Source: Streptomyces sp. NBC_01478 (GTDB lineage Bacteria > Actinomycetota > Actinomycetes > Streptomycetales > Streptomycetaceae). Taken from it: a stretch of DNA of 64,000 nucleotides. The notes under the pieces were generated by a model. The model saw only the letters and a program-made list of their open reading frames with translations, did no database searches and was not told the DNA's origin. Made by a program: the position numbers and the translations under genes. Shown one piece after another: positions 35,312-42,780 of this stretch; the first letter of the stretch is position 1; every line of letters begins with the position of its first letter. The DNA lies in NCBI RefSeq assembly GCF_036227225.1, contig NZ_CP109444.1:2523501-2587500 (forward strand). Reading direction: 5' to 3'.

Positions 35312-35464
35312 TCACAGCATCAGCAGGTCGTGCAGCGAGGCCATGAGCAGCAGACACCCGATCACCGCAAGGAAGATCATCAGCGGTGGCTGGGAAAGGG
35401 CGAAAAGGCACCCGCGCGGCTCGTCCTTCGGCGGCGCGGCGTCGCTCTGTGTCGTGTCCAGCAT
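35312..35464 (-). CDS. Small single-pass membrane protein
   Basis: 50 codons, ATG at 35464, TGA at 35312. The N-terminal half is hydrophilic and acidic (MLDTTQSDAAPPKDEP); then a hydrophobic stretch LMIFLAVIGCLLLMASLHD forms one membrane helix. The amphipathic order, the strong third-position GC and the lack of a competing gene support it. No clear ribosome site, so moderately sure. Function unknown. Confidence 0.55.
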   Translation of the reverse strand: MLDTTQSDAAPPKDEPRGCLFALSQPPLMIFLAVIGCLLLMASLHDLLML

Positions 35465-35633
35465 CTCGCGGCGATGATGACCTAGCCGAGACCCTTCGCG
35501 CGATCAACACGCCCGTTATGAGAGGGAGTTCGCCGAATTCCGTGATGTCTGTTTCGAGTCGCGTCGACTCCTGAACGCTTACCGGCGGACCCGGCTCACT
35601 CTGTGTCGTTTCAGTCGCGGTCCGGTCCGGCCG

Positions 35634-36077
35634 TCATATGCCGTGCTTCTTCAGGATGGCCTCGATGTCGCTGAAGTCGTCCCCGCTCTGCGCGCGGGGT
35701 GCGGCCGCCGGCCGGGTCGCCGGGCGCGTGGACGGGCCCAGGGAGGGGGCGGAGGCCGCCGGGGCCACCGCGTCGGTCGTCGTGGAGCCACGGGCGGCCC
35801 TGCGCTCCTTGCGGGTGCCGCCACGGCGGCGCTCCACGGCGCGGGTGCCCATGAAGAGCAGCCAGGCGCCGCCCAGCACCACGAAACCCGCCCAGGCCGT
35901 GGGACTGAACGCGGTGTCGGCCACCCAGCCGACGACCCCGGTCATCACCAGGCCCACGGGCACCAGCGAGTAGGCGGCGATCCGGGCGGCGGAGAGAAAA
36001 CGCTTGCGGTACGCCGTGACCGCCGCGATGCCCAGGCCGGCCGCGGAGACGGCGGAACAGACGGTCTCGGCAATCAT
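35634..36077 (-). CDS. Two-helix membrane protein of unknown function
   Basis: 147 residues. Helices at about 7-23, 31-55 and 61-79 (AAYSLVPVGLVMTGVVGWVAD, WAGFVVLGGAWLLFMGTRA) are followed by a basic RRRGGTRKERRAAR patch, a long disordered Pro/Ala tail and a conserved-looking C-terminal acidic motif GDDFSDIEAILKKHGI. The last motif looks like a docking peptide. ATG at 36077 follows GGAGGACC. Divergent from the DsbA-like gene. Confidence 0.8.
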   Translation of the reverse strand: MIAETVCSAVSAAGLGIAAVTAYRKRFLSAARIAAYSLVPVGLVMTGVVGWVADTAFSPTAWAGFVVLGGAWLLFMGTRAVERRRGGTRKERRAARGSTTTDAVAPAASAPSLGPSTRPATRPAAAPRAQSGDDFSDIEAILKKHGI

Positions 36078-36300
36078 CCGGTCCTCCAGGCATCGTTCGG
36101 GTCGGGCAGCGTGCGGTCGACGGGGCAGCGCGTACTTCGTCCCTTCCATCCTGCACCGTCCGGTCCCCGGGAGGCCATGCCTCGGTCGGACCTCAGGGAC
36201 ATCTCCGGGTCGCGTCCTCCCCAGGTGCCGGTCGGCGTCGTACGAACCGAGCCCGTGGTCCCGGTTGGGGCGGCGCGGCCGGGGCTGGGAGACTGGGTCC

Positions 36301-36816
36301 ATGAGTGACCTCCCCTCCGTGCGCACCCCCGTCCTCGACGTCTGGTGCGAGCTCCAGTGCCCGGACTGCGCCACCGCCCTGGACGATGTACGCGCCCTGC
36401 GGGCCCGCTACGGCGACCGGCTGGAGGTGCGGCTGCGGCACTTCCCGGTGGAGAAGCACAAGCACGCGTTCGCCGCGGCGCAGGCCGCCGAGGAAGCCGT
36501 GGAGCAGGGCAGGGGCTGGGACTACATCGAGGCCGTGCTCGGCCGGGTCGCGGAGCTGGACCGTAAGGGAGAACCCTTCCTGGTCGAGGTGGCCGCCGAA
36601 CTCGGTCTGGACGCCGAGGAGTTCGACACCGCGCTGATCGACGGCCGGCACATCCTGATCGTCGACGCCGACCAGGCCGAGGGCAAGGCCATCGGCGTGA
36701 CCGGCACCCCGACGTACGTCATCGGCGGCGAGCACCTCGACGGCGGCAAGAGCCAGGAAGGGCTCCGCGCCCGTATCGAGGAGATCGCCGACCGGTTGCT
36801 CGCCGGGGCCGAGTGA
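36301..36816 (+). CDS. DsbA-family oxidoreductase-like protein
   Basis: 171 residues with a thioredoxin fold and inserted helices. Redox motif C-P-D-C (Cys20-Cys23) after WCELQ, with an extra Cys16; cis-Pro loop VTGTPTYVIGG near 138-148. No signal peptide, so a cytoplasmic member (FrnE/DsbA type) that may act in thiol exchange. ATG at 36301. Neighbours are unrelated. Converges on the GNAT gene (15 bases apart). Confidence 0.92.
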   Translation: MSDLPSVRTPVLDVWCELQCPDCATALDDVRALRARYGDRLEVRLRHFPVEKHKHAFAAAQAAEEAVEQGRGWDYIEAVLGRVAELDRKGEPFLVEVAAELGLDAEEFDTALIDGRHILIVDADQAEGKAIGVTGTPTYVIGGEHLDGGKSQEGLRARIEEIADRLLAGAE

Positions 36817-36831
36817 GCCTCGCGGCAGGCG

Positions 36832-37656
36832 TCAGAGCAGGCTCTTGTACAGGTGGTAGGTGACCGTCTCGTAGCCGAGTGACTCGTAGAGCCGCTCGGC
36901 CGGGGTGTTGCCCGCGAAGACGTTCAGCCGGATCGCCGGCAGACCGGCCGCGATCCCCTGTGCCTCGGCCAGGAGCATCAGAGCGCGGCCGTGGCCCTTG
37001 CCCCGGTGGCGCGCGTCTGCCTCGACCTTGTAGACGAAGGCGTTGCCGTCACGGCGGCCCGTCCAGAGCGTGCCCACCGGAGTGCCGTCGTGCTCCAGGA
37101 CGCTCAAGAGCATGTCCGCGGTGGCGAGTCCGTCGGGCAGGAAATCGGCGTTGCTCTGCAGAGCCCTGGTCCGGGCCTCGGCCTCGGGCACCCCGCGCGA
37201 GGTCCAGCTCAGGATGAAGTCCTCCGTCCCGAGGTCCTCCCACGGGCCGTACTCCTCCTGGGTCATGGGCCGACCCCGGCTCCCCTCGGGCAGTTCGGGT
37301 GCGGTGTCGCCGAGGGGCTTCTCCATGTGGCGGTTGCGGACGACGTATCCGAGGTTGGTCGCCATCTTGAGCGCAGCCTCCGCCTCCGCGGGCACGGATG
37401 CCTCGATCCGGTCGCAGCCCCAACCCCGCACCACCTCCTCGGCGGCGAGCGCGGCCACAGTGCCTCGGCCGCGCCGGCCGTCCTGCTCGTCGATGCGCAG
37501 GTCCAGGATCTGGGCCACCGAGTCGCCGAAGAACGGACTCGTGCCGAGGCGTATCGCGCCGACGGGACGGCTGTTCACACACACCTGGTAACGGCGTGAG
37601 CGGGTCCCGTCGGCCTCTTGCTGAAGCGGCTCGGTCGGCCGCAGGGTCGTGGTCAT
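36832..37656 (-). CDS. Tandem GNAT N-acetyltransferase
   Basis: 274 residues with two GNAT-like halves. The N-terminal half has DLRIDEQDGRRGRGTVAALAAEE and is degenerate at the acetyl-CoA loop. The C-terminal half has the intact loop ARHRGKGHGRALM and the ending NTPAERLYESLGYE. This resembles mycothiol-synthase-like double GNATs, but a closer assignment is not justified. ATG at 37656 (a TTG lies one codon upstream). Confidence 0.85.
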   Translation of the reverse strand: MTTTLRPTEPLQQEADGTRSRRYQVCVNSRPVGAIRLGTSPFFGDSVAQILDLRIDEQDGRRGRGTVAALAAEEVVRGWGCDRIEASVPAEAEAALKMATNLGYVVRNRHMEKPLGDTAPELPEGSRGRPMTQEEYGPWEDLGTEDFILSWTSRGVPEAEARTRALQSNADFLPDGLATADMLLSVLEHDGTPVGTLWTGRRDGNAFVYKVEADARHRGKGHGRALMLLAEAQGIAAGLPAIRLNVFAGNTPAERLYESLGYETVTYHLYKSLL

Positions 37657-37689
37657 CAACTGTGTTCTACCCGACCCGGAGCCCCAGGT

Positions 37690-37709
37690 CAGCCCAATAA
37701 ATAGGGCTG
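37690..37709 (-). terminator. Short hairpin after the pabC-like gene
   Basis: CAGCCC-AATAAATA-GGGCTG, 13 bases after the pabC-like stop. Six-bp stem with an AT-rich loop; could be a weak terminator, or the AT-rich loop could be part of the GNAT promoter. Confidence 0.35.
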
Positions 37710-37722
37710 TTCAATACGGCTG

Positions 37723-38544
37723 CTACGGATCGAGGTCGTCGCCCGACCGCTCGTCGAACACGCGCATGGCCTTGGCCGTCACCGGGCCTGCCGCGCCCGG
37801 GAGTTGACGTTCGTCGACCAGGTGGACGGCCTGTACGTCCCGCAACGACGACGTGAGGAAGACCTCGTCGGCGCGCTGGAGGACGTCCAGCGGCAGATCG
37901 GTCTCCTTGGCGCCGGTCCATTCGACGGTCAGGGCACGGGTGATGCCGGCGAGACAGCCGGAGGTGACCGGCGGGGTGTGGATCTCGCCGTCCAGGACGA
38001 CGAAGACGTTCGACCCGGTGCCCTCGCAGAGTTGGCCGACGGTGTTGGCGAACAGGGCCTCGGAGGCGCCGTGTTGGCGGGCGCGGGCGAGGGCGACGAC
38101 GTTCTCGGCGTACGACGTCGTCTTGAGGCCGGCGAGGGCGCCGCGCTCGTTGCGGGTCCACGGGACGGTGACCGCGGCGGTGGAGTCGGGGCGGCGCTTC
38201 GCCTCGCCGAGGGCGACCACGAGGGTCGGGCCGTGTTCGCCGCGGTCGGAGCCGAGGGGGCCGTGGCCGCCGGTGTACGTGATGCGGAGCCGGCCGAACG
38301 GCATCGGGTTGGCGGCGAGGACGGCCGCGCAGCCGCGGCGGACCTCGTCGAGGTCGGGGTCGGGCAGGCCGAGGCCGCGCGCGGAGCGGGTCAGCCGGTC
38401 GAGATGGCGGGTCAGTGCGAACGTCTTGCCGCCCGTCGCCTTCACCGTCTCGAAAATGCCGTCGCCCACGGTCAGTCCGTGGTCGAAGACGGAGACACGG
38501 GCGGACTCGATGTCCTGCAGCCCGCCGTCGAGCCAGATCTTCAT
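37723..38544 (-). CDS. pabC: Class IV aminotransferase, probable aminodeoxychorismate lyase
   Basis: 273 residues, PLP enzyme of fold type IV. Seen: DHGLTVGDGIFETVK, ITYTGGHGPLG, the Schiff-base lysine Lys141 in LKTTSYAENVVAL, and NVFVVLDGEIHTPP. Overlaps by four bases (ATGA) with a chorismate-binding enzyme, so it most likely releases pyruvate from aminodeoxychorismate to give p-aminobenzoate for folate. A branched-chain or D-amino acid aminotransferase role is the alternative. Confidence 0.88.
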   Translation of the reverse strand: MKIWLDGGLQDIESARVSVFDHGLTVGDGIFETVKATGGKTFALTRHLDRLTRSARGLGLPDPDLDEVRRGCAAVLAANPMPFGRLRITYTGGHGPLGSDRGEHGPTLVVALGEAKRRPDSTAAVTVPWTRNERGALAGLKTTSYAENVVALARARQHGASEALFANTVGQLCEGTGSNVFVVLDGEIHTPPVTSGCLAGITRALTVEWTGAKETDLPLDVLQRADEVFLTSSLRDVQAVHLVDERQLPGAAGPVTAKAMRVFDERSGDDLDP

Positions 38545-39584
38545 GAAAGAGCCTCTCCGCTCACCTCGTACGCGCCCGACGCTATCGCGAGCAGCCGCGC
38601 CGCCTTCAGCTCGGTCTCCCGCCACTCCCCCTCGGGATCCGAGCCCCAGGTGATGCCCGCGCCGGTGCCGAAGCGGAGCATGCCGTCGGCGCGGTCGATC
38701 CAGAACGTGCGGATGCCGACGGCCAGTTCGCCGGTGCCCCGGTCGGCGTCCACCCAGCCGATGCCCCCGCAGTACGGGCCGCGGGGCGCGGTCTCCAGGG
38801 CGTCGATGATGCGCAGGGCACTGGACTTGGGCGCACCGGTGACGCTCCCGGGCGGAAAGGCGGCGGCGAGCAGCTCGGGCCAGCCGGCCCCCGCGGGCAG
38901 CTCACCCCGGACCGTCGACACGAGGTGCACCAGGCCCGGATGCTTCTCCACGACGCACAGGTCCGGCACGGTCACGGTCCCCGTGGCGCACACCCGGCCG
39001 AGGTCGTTGCGGACCAGGTCCACGATCATCACGTTCTCGGCGTAGTCCTTCTGCAGCAGGTCCGCCTCCGTCCGCCCGGTGCCCTTGATCGGGCCGGACT
39101 CGACGACCCGCCCGGTGCGACGCAGGAAGAGTTCGGGCGAGGCGGTGGCTATCTCCACACCGTGCCCGGGCAGCCGGATCGTTCCTGCGTACGGCGCCGG
39201 GTTGCCGCGCGCGAGCAGGGCGGTGAGGGCGTCCACGTCGGCGTCGGGGGCGACGGGCGCGGACAGGACGCGGCACAGGTTGGCCTGGTAGACCTCGCCG
39301 GCCGCGATGTGCTCCCGGATGCGGCGGACGCCGGCGGTGTAGGCGGCGCGGTCGAGAGAGGTGGTCCAGGCGTCGGTCGCGGGAGCGTGCCAGGCGCCGG
39401 GGGCGGGTGCCGGGACCGCTTCGTGCCGTACGTCGCGGAAGCGGGCGCAGGTCAGACGGCCCTCGAAGTCGGCCGCGACCGCCCAGAAGCCGGTGGAGTC
39501 CAGGGCCGCGGGATCGCTGGTGACATCGAGGAGACCGGTGGCGACGCGGCCGCCGAAACGGGCGAGGGGGACGAGACGGGACAC
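38541..39584 (-). CDS. pabB: Chorismate-binding enzyme, aminodeoxychorismate synthase component I
   Basis: 347 residues, shorter than anthranilate synthase because the N-terminal domain is reduced. The C-terminal chorismate-binding domain is intact: YQANLCRVL, ASPELFLRR, GPIKGTGRT, DLVRNDLGRVC, HLVSTVRGEL, FPPGSVTGAPK, YCGGIGW. With the overlapping pabC-like gene it should make p-aminobenzoate. GTG start at 39584. No glutamine amidotransferase partner is adjacent. Confidence 0.9.
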   Translation of the reverse strand: MSRLVPLARFGGRVATGLLDVTSDPAALDSTGFWAVAADFEGRLTCARFRDVRHEAVPAPAPGAWHAPATDAWTTSLDRAAYTAGVRRIREHIAAGEVYQANLCRVLSAPVAPDADVDALTALLARGNPAPYAGTIRLPGHGVEIATASPELFLRRTGRVVESGPIKGTGRTEADLLQKDYAENVMIVDLVRNDLGRVCATGTVTVPDLCVVEKHPGLVHLVSTVRGELPAGAGWPELLAAAFPPGSVTGAPKSSALRIIDALETAPRGPYCGGIGWVDADRGTGELAVGIRTFWIDRADGMLRFGTGAGITWGSDPEGEWRETELKAARLLAIASGAYEVSGEALS

Positions 39585-39667
39585 GCCGTCGAGTCTATGG
39601 CGGGTGTCTCACAGGTTGCCCGGCCATGTCCCCACGGGTGCCCTGACCATGTGTTCCCGTAGACGCA

Positions 39668-39721
39668 GGCCAGCACGCTGCACAAACGCGTTTTTGTGCT
39701 GGCCCCGGAATCCGCTAGAGT
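39668..39721 (+). promoter_or_regulatory. Promoter of the tRNA cluster, with inverted repeats over the -35
   Basis: -35 TTGTGC (39694-39699), 16-base spacer, -10 TAGAGT (39716-39721), 43 bases before tRNA-Gly. Two nested inverted repeats cover the -35: GGCCAGCAC/GTGCTGGCC (39668-39676 with 39696-39704) and GCACAAA/TTTGTGC (39680-39686 with 39693-39699). Confidence 0.65.
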
Positions 39722-39763
39722 TCAACTCGTCGCCGTGACGCGCAAGCGGAGCGGAAACGACAA

Positions 39764-39836
39764 GCGGACGTAGCTCAGTTGGTAGAGCGCAACCTTGCCA
39801 AGGTTGAGGTCGCCAGTTCGAACCTGGTCGTCCGCT
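39764..39836 (+). tRNA. tRNA-Gly(GCC)
   Basis: Acceptor GCGGACG pairs with CGTCCGC, discriminator T. D-arm AGCTCAGTTGGTAGAGC, anticodon arm CAACC-TTGCCAA-GGTTG with anticodon GCC, T-loop TTCGAAC. 73 nt, no CCA. First gene of the five-tRNA cluster. Confidence 0.97.
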
Positions 39837-39875
39837 CGCAGGAAGTGGGGGATCTTCCCGAACCCCTACGCTCCT

Positions 39876-39946
39876 GGTGGAGTGGCCGAGAGGCGAGGCA
39901 ACGGCCTGCAAAGCCGTCTACACGGGTTCAAATCCCGTCTCCACCT
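39876..39946 (+). tRNA. tRNA-Cys(GCA)
   Basis: Acceptor GGTGGAG pairs with CTCCACC, discriminator T. Anticodon arm ACGGC-CTGCAAA-GCCGT gives anticodon GCA; T-loop TTCAAAT. 71 nt, no CCA. Confidence 0.96.
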
Positions 39947-39950
39947 CCAA

Positions 39951-40022
39951 GGACGATTAGCTCAGCGGGAGAGCGCTTCCCTGACACGGAAGAGGTCACT
40001 GGTTCAATCCCAGTATCGTCCA
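39951..40022 (+). tRNA. tRNA-Val(GAC), copy 1
   Basis: Acceptor GGACGAT/ATCGTCC, discriminator A, anticodon arm CTTCC-CTGACAC-GGAAG with anticodon GAC, T-loop TTCAATC. Starts four bases after tRNA-Cys. Confidence 0.97.
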
Positions 40023-40041
40023 CTGGTCCGCAAGGGCCCCC

Positions 40042-40113
40042 GCGCGATTAGCTCAGCGGGAGAGCGCTTCCCTGACACGGAAGAGGTCACTGGTTCAATC
40101 CCAGTATCGCGCA
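40042..40113 (+). tRNA. tRNA-Val(GAC), copy 2, acceptor-stem variant
   Basis: Same as copies 1 and 3 from base 4 inwards, but the acceptor is GCGCGAT/ATCGCGC: pairs 2-71 (G-C to C-G) and 3-70 (A-T to G-C) are both changed with pairing kept. Discriminator A unchanged. Confidence 0.96.
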
Positions 40114-40147
40114 CGCACCACCCATGATCCGCGGATCGTGGTCCCGA

Positions 40148-40219
40148 GGACGATTAGCTCAGCGGGAGAGCGCTTCCCTGACACGGAAGAGGTCACTGGT
40201 TCAATCCCAGTATCGTCCA
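40148..40219 (+). tRNA. tRNA-Val(GAC), copy 3
   Basis: Identical over 72 nt to copy 1 (acceptor GGACGAT/ATCGTCC, anticodon GAC). Last gene of the cluster; a strong hairpin follows. Confidence 0.97.
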
Positions 40220-40226
40220 CACACCG

Positions 40227-40263
40227 GAGCCCCCGGCCGTCTCGTACGGCCGGGGGCTCTTCC
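40227..40263 (+). terminator. Terminator of the tRNA cluster
   Basis: Perfect 14-bp stem GAGCCCCCGGCCGT / ACGGCCGGGGGCTC with loop CTCGT, then TTCC; seven bases past the last tRNA. Also serves the convergent zinc-ribbon gene. Confidence 0.88.
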
Positions 40264-40272
40264 GTGTTCCGG

Positions 40273-40575
40273 TCAGCTAGAGAACAGCATGTGACCGAAG
40301 CTCTTGTGGCGGTTGTGGCTGCCGTGACCGCCGTAGTGGCCACCGCCGTGACCGCCGCCGTGCGGGGCGCCCCAGGCGGGCGCGGGCGGGGCGGGGTAGG
40401 CCGCCTGCGGGCCCGGGGGCGGCGGGGCGGGCTGCTGCCACTGGGACTCCACGCGGGTCAGCGCCTCGAGCTCGCCGTAGTCGAGAAAGATCCCCCGGCA
40501 GTTGCTGCACTGCTCGATCTGGACACCGTTGCGGTTGTACGTGTGCATCGGCGCATGGCACTTCGGACACTGCAT
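40273..40575 (-). CDS. Zinc-ribbon (zf-TFIIB type) protein
   Basis: 100 residues. N-terminal zinc ribbon with C-P-K-C (3-6) and C-S-N-C (23-26) around HAPMHTYNRNGVQIEQ, followed by GIFLDYGELEALTRVE, the standard zf-TFIIB domain. Then a Pro/Ala linker and a Gly/His-rich tail (HGGGHGGGHYGGHGSHN) that may bind metal. ATG at 40575. Role unknown; nucleic-acid binding is likely only by analogy. Confidence 0.9.
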   Translation of the reverse strand: MQCPKCHAPMHTYNRNGVQIEQCSNCRGIFLDYGELEALTRVESQWQQPAPPPPGPQAAYPAPPAPAWGAPHGGGHGGGHYGGHGSHNRHKSFGHMLFSS

Positions 40576-40655
40576 GCTCGGCTCAACTCCTCGGCCGTTG
40601 GTACGTCTTCGTGTTTCCCCAGGACAGACTCCGTCCGACCCCGGTCGGTTGCAGC

Positions 40656-41618
40656 CTACTTCGCGAATCCGGGCGCCAACTCGGGCGGGACGGAACCCAT
40701 TCGGGCACAGGCGTCGACGACGGCCTGCTCCACCTCGTCGAGAGGGCGGTCCGCCGTGACCGCCTTGACGATCGCCAGGGCCGCGGTCTGCACGGTGAGG
40801 GCGCGGGCCGGGACGTCCAGGGCGGACCAGGGATCGCCGTCGGCGGGGACGGCCGGGCCGCCCGCCGCGCGGTACGCGGTCAGGAAGCGGGTCCATTCGT
40901 CGGGCGGGAGCAGCCCGCAGGCGTACCAGGCCGCCGGGCGGGCCAGGTCCCATCCGGGGACTCCTACGCCAAGGTCGTCCACGTCGATCAGGAGCCAGGG
41001 GCCGTCGGGGGCCGGGTGGCGGACGAGCTGGCCGAGGTGGAGGTCGCCGTGGCAGAGGGTGGTGGTGTCGGGCTGGGGTGCCTCGGCGCGGGCCCAGGCG
41101 GGGAGTGACGTCCAGGCGTTCAGGACGGGAGCGGCTGCGGGGTGGCCGCCGCCGGCCTCGCGGAGCCGGGTGATCGCTCGGACCGCCTTGAGGGGGCCAC
41201 GCATGGACGGGAGGGGAGTCGGCGCGGGGGTGCGGTGGAGGCGGGCGAGGAGGGTGGCCGCGGCTTCCCAGGGAGCGGCGTCCGGGTCGTCCGGGTCTAC
41301 GGGGGTGCCGTACGGCCAGCAGGTCACCAGGCGGTCGTGCAGGTGGAGGGGGGTGGGGTCGAGTGGGGGCAGGAGGATGCCGGGGAGGTGTGCCGCCGTC
41401 TTGAGGCGGGCGGTGAGGTCGGTGGGGTCGGTGTTCGGGGCGTGGGCCTTGGCGACGGTGTCCGCGTGGCGGACGACTGTGCCGTCGGGGCGGTCGGTGA
41501 GGGTGTGGCCGACTCCGGCTCCGGTTCCCTTTCCGCAGGGGCAGACGGGGGTTTGGGTGTGCGCTGCTGTTATGGCTCGGGCTGTCAGCTCGGGTAGCAG
41601 CGGCTGGTGGATTGTCAC
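40656..41618 (-). CDS. APH-fold (aminoglycoside phosphotransferase-like) kinase
   Basis: 320 residues. Brenner-type motif LCHGDLHLGQLV, with Gln in the place of the usual Asn (a variant also seen in maltokinase-like members), then the metal-binding LLIDVDDLGVG and PGWDLARPA. N-lobe is poorly conserved and has a Cys pair (CPCGKG). Substrate unknown; resistance should not be assumed. GTG start at 41618; a longer upstream extension reads through repeat sequence and is unlikely. Confidence 0.85.
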   Translation of the reverse strand: MTIHQPLLPELTARAITAAHTQTPVCPCGKGTGAGVGHTLTDRPDGTVVRHADTVAKAHAPNTDPTDLTARLKTAAHLPGILLPPLDPTPLHLHDRLVTCWPYGTPVDPDDPDAAPWEAAATLLARLHRTPAPTPLPSMRGPLKAVRAITRLREAGGGHPAAAPVLNAWTSLPAWARAEAPQPDTTTLCHGDLHLGQLVRHPAPDGPWLLIDVDDLGVGVPGWDLARPAAWYACGLLPPDEWTRFLTAYRAAGGPAVPADGDPWSALDVPARALTVQTAALAIVKAVTADRPLDEVEQAVVDACARMGSVPPELAPGFAK

Positions 41619-41686
41619 GAGGTCCCTTGGGTCGTACGGCTCTCCTTGGGAGCGTACGGCTGGGCAGGTGGCTTTGCCGCGGGCCG

Positions 41687-41730
41687 GTGGGGGCCGGTCG
41701 CGCCGTTCCCCGCGCCCCTTTGGGGCGCGA
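41687..41730. repeat. Common Streptomyces GC-hairpin repeat
   Basis: The core GTTCCCCGCGCCCCTTTGG followed by GGCGCG forms a CGCGCCCC/GGGGCGCG hairpin. A fragment of the same kind (ACGGGGCGCGGGGCTC) lies at 59777. Such elements are found in many copies between genes in Streptomyces. Confidence 0.7.
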
Positions 41731-41764
41731 CCCGGTCCAGGGCGTTCTGTCCCTCGGGCACAGC

Positions 41765-41802
41765 AAAGCCGGCGTAGCTCCCCAGCTACGCCGGCTTTTT
41801 TT
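41765..41802. terminator. Strong bidirectional terminator
   Basis: Perfect 15-bp stem AAAGCCGGCGTAGCT / AGCTACGCCGGCTTT with loop CCCC and a T-run of seven; downstream of the small membrane protein gene on the minus strand. Confidence 0.92.
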
Positions 41803-41886
41803 GCCGTCCGCCGCACCCCCGTCCCCACGGGGTTTCATGGGTTGATGTCCCCGCCCGGACCGCTCTTCCGGGCCTGGGGTCGCCGC

Positions 41887-42096
41887 TCAGCGCCCCAGCA
41901 TCACTCCCACGGACGACGCCTGTGTGGCCACGGTCTCCCAGCCGTCGAAGACGACCAGGAGCAGGACCGCCAGGGGAAGTGCCATCAAGGTCGCCACCAA
42001 TGGGTGGCGACGGCCCGTGCGGCGGGTGCGGAACGCCGCGTTGTACGCCTTGCGTCCCTCTTCGCGGATCAATGCCCGCGGTGCCGTATGGGCCAT
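41887..42096 (-). CDS. Small single-pass membrane protein
   Basis: 69 residues: basic N-terminus (RREEGRKAY-like, RTRRTGRRHP), one helix LVATLMALPLAVLLLVVFD, then a short outer part. ATG at 42096 follows GGAGAGGG at ideal spacing, and a strong terminator follows, which together make it a convincing gene. Function unknown. Confidence 0.8.
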   Translation of the reverse strand: MAHTAPRALIREEGRKAYNAAFRTRRTGRRHPLVATLMALPLAVLLLVVFDGWETVATQASSVGVMLGR

Positions 42097-42308
42097 GGTC
42101 CCTCTCCTGACCGTGCTCCGTTGACCGAACTCAGTTGTCGTTGGCAGCGGCGGGTGTCTGACCTCGGGGGACGAGTGCTGCACCCGCCGCTTGACCTCAA
42201 ATCTAGGCGTGCGGCGGGTGCGGGTCGTCATGCCCTCGTACCGATTGGCGGGCCTCCCGGAGGATGAGCGATGACCTGCGAAGTACTCCCCTGGGTGGAG
42301 ACCGGGTC

Positions 42309-42584
42309 CTACGTCTCGGGGTCTTCCCGGAGGGGGAGTCCGGTGTGCCCCGCTTTCTCTGAGCTGTCCTCGCGCGGGACCGGCTGCTCGACCAGGGCGA
42401 GGACCCTGGTCGCCATGAAGCGGGCGGTGCGCACGACGGAGCCATTGCGGGTGACTTCGCTCACTTCCACCACCCCTCGACGTACCGCCGTCTCCACCCG
42501 ACGGCCCGCCCTGCTCGCCACCACCTCATATGTACGTGTTGTGTCGCCGGCGTCCACCACTATCTCGACGCGATCACCCTTCAC
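42309..42584 (-). CDS. Small conserved hypothetical protein
   Basis: 91 residues, soluble. Beta-rich start VKGDRVEIVVDAGDTTRTYEVV, then RRVETAVRRGVVEVSEVTRNGSVVRTARF and a Pro/Glu tail. GTG at 42584 follows AAGGGGG. Divergent from the Ser/Thr kinase gene. No family recognised. Confidence 0.75.
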   Translation of the reverse strand: MKGDRVEIVVDAGDTTRTYEVVASRAGRRVETAVRRGVVEVSEVTRNGSVVRTARFMATRVLALVEQPVPREDSSEKAGHTGLPLREDPET

Positions 42585-42780
42585 GCGCTCAATCCCCCTT
42601 CTGTGATGGTTGGTTGAGGTCCGGGACGATGCGAAGTCCTGCTGCTCGCACGGGCTCTGACCACCCTTCAAGTTTCCCACTCGGCACTGACAATCCGTCG
42701 GTCCGAGAGGGCGCGGCCTTTGCGCGCGGGCGCCCGCGGAAACGTAAGCTGTCGCTCGTCACACGGACCGGGCAGCGGGG

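Noticed and set aside
39779..40219. Short ORFs over the tRNA cluster and at both tRNA-Val(CAC) genes (peptides containing SSAGERFPDTEEVTGSIPVS or similar)
   Set aside because: They are translations of tRNA sequence; repeated peptides simply mirror the repeated tRNAs.
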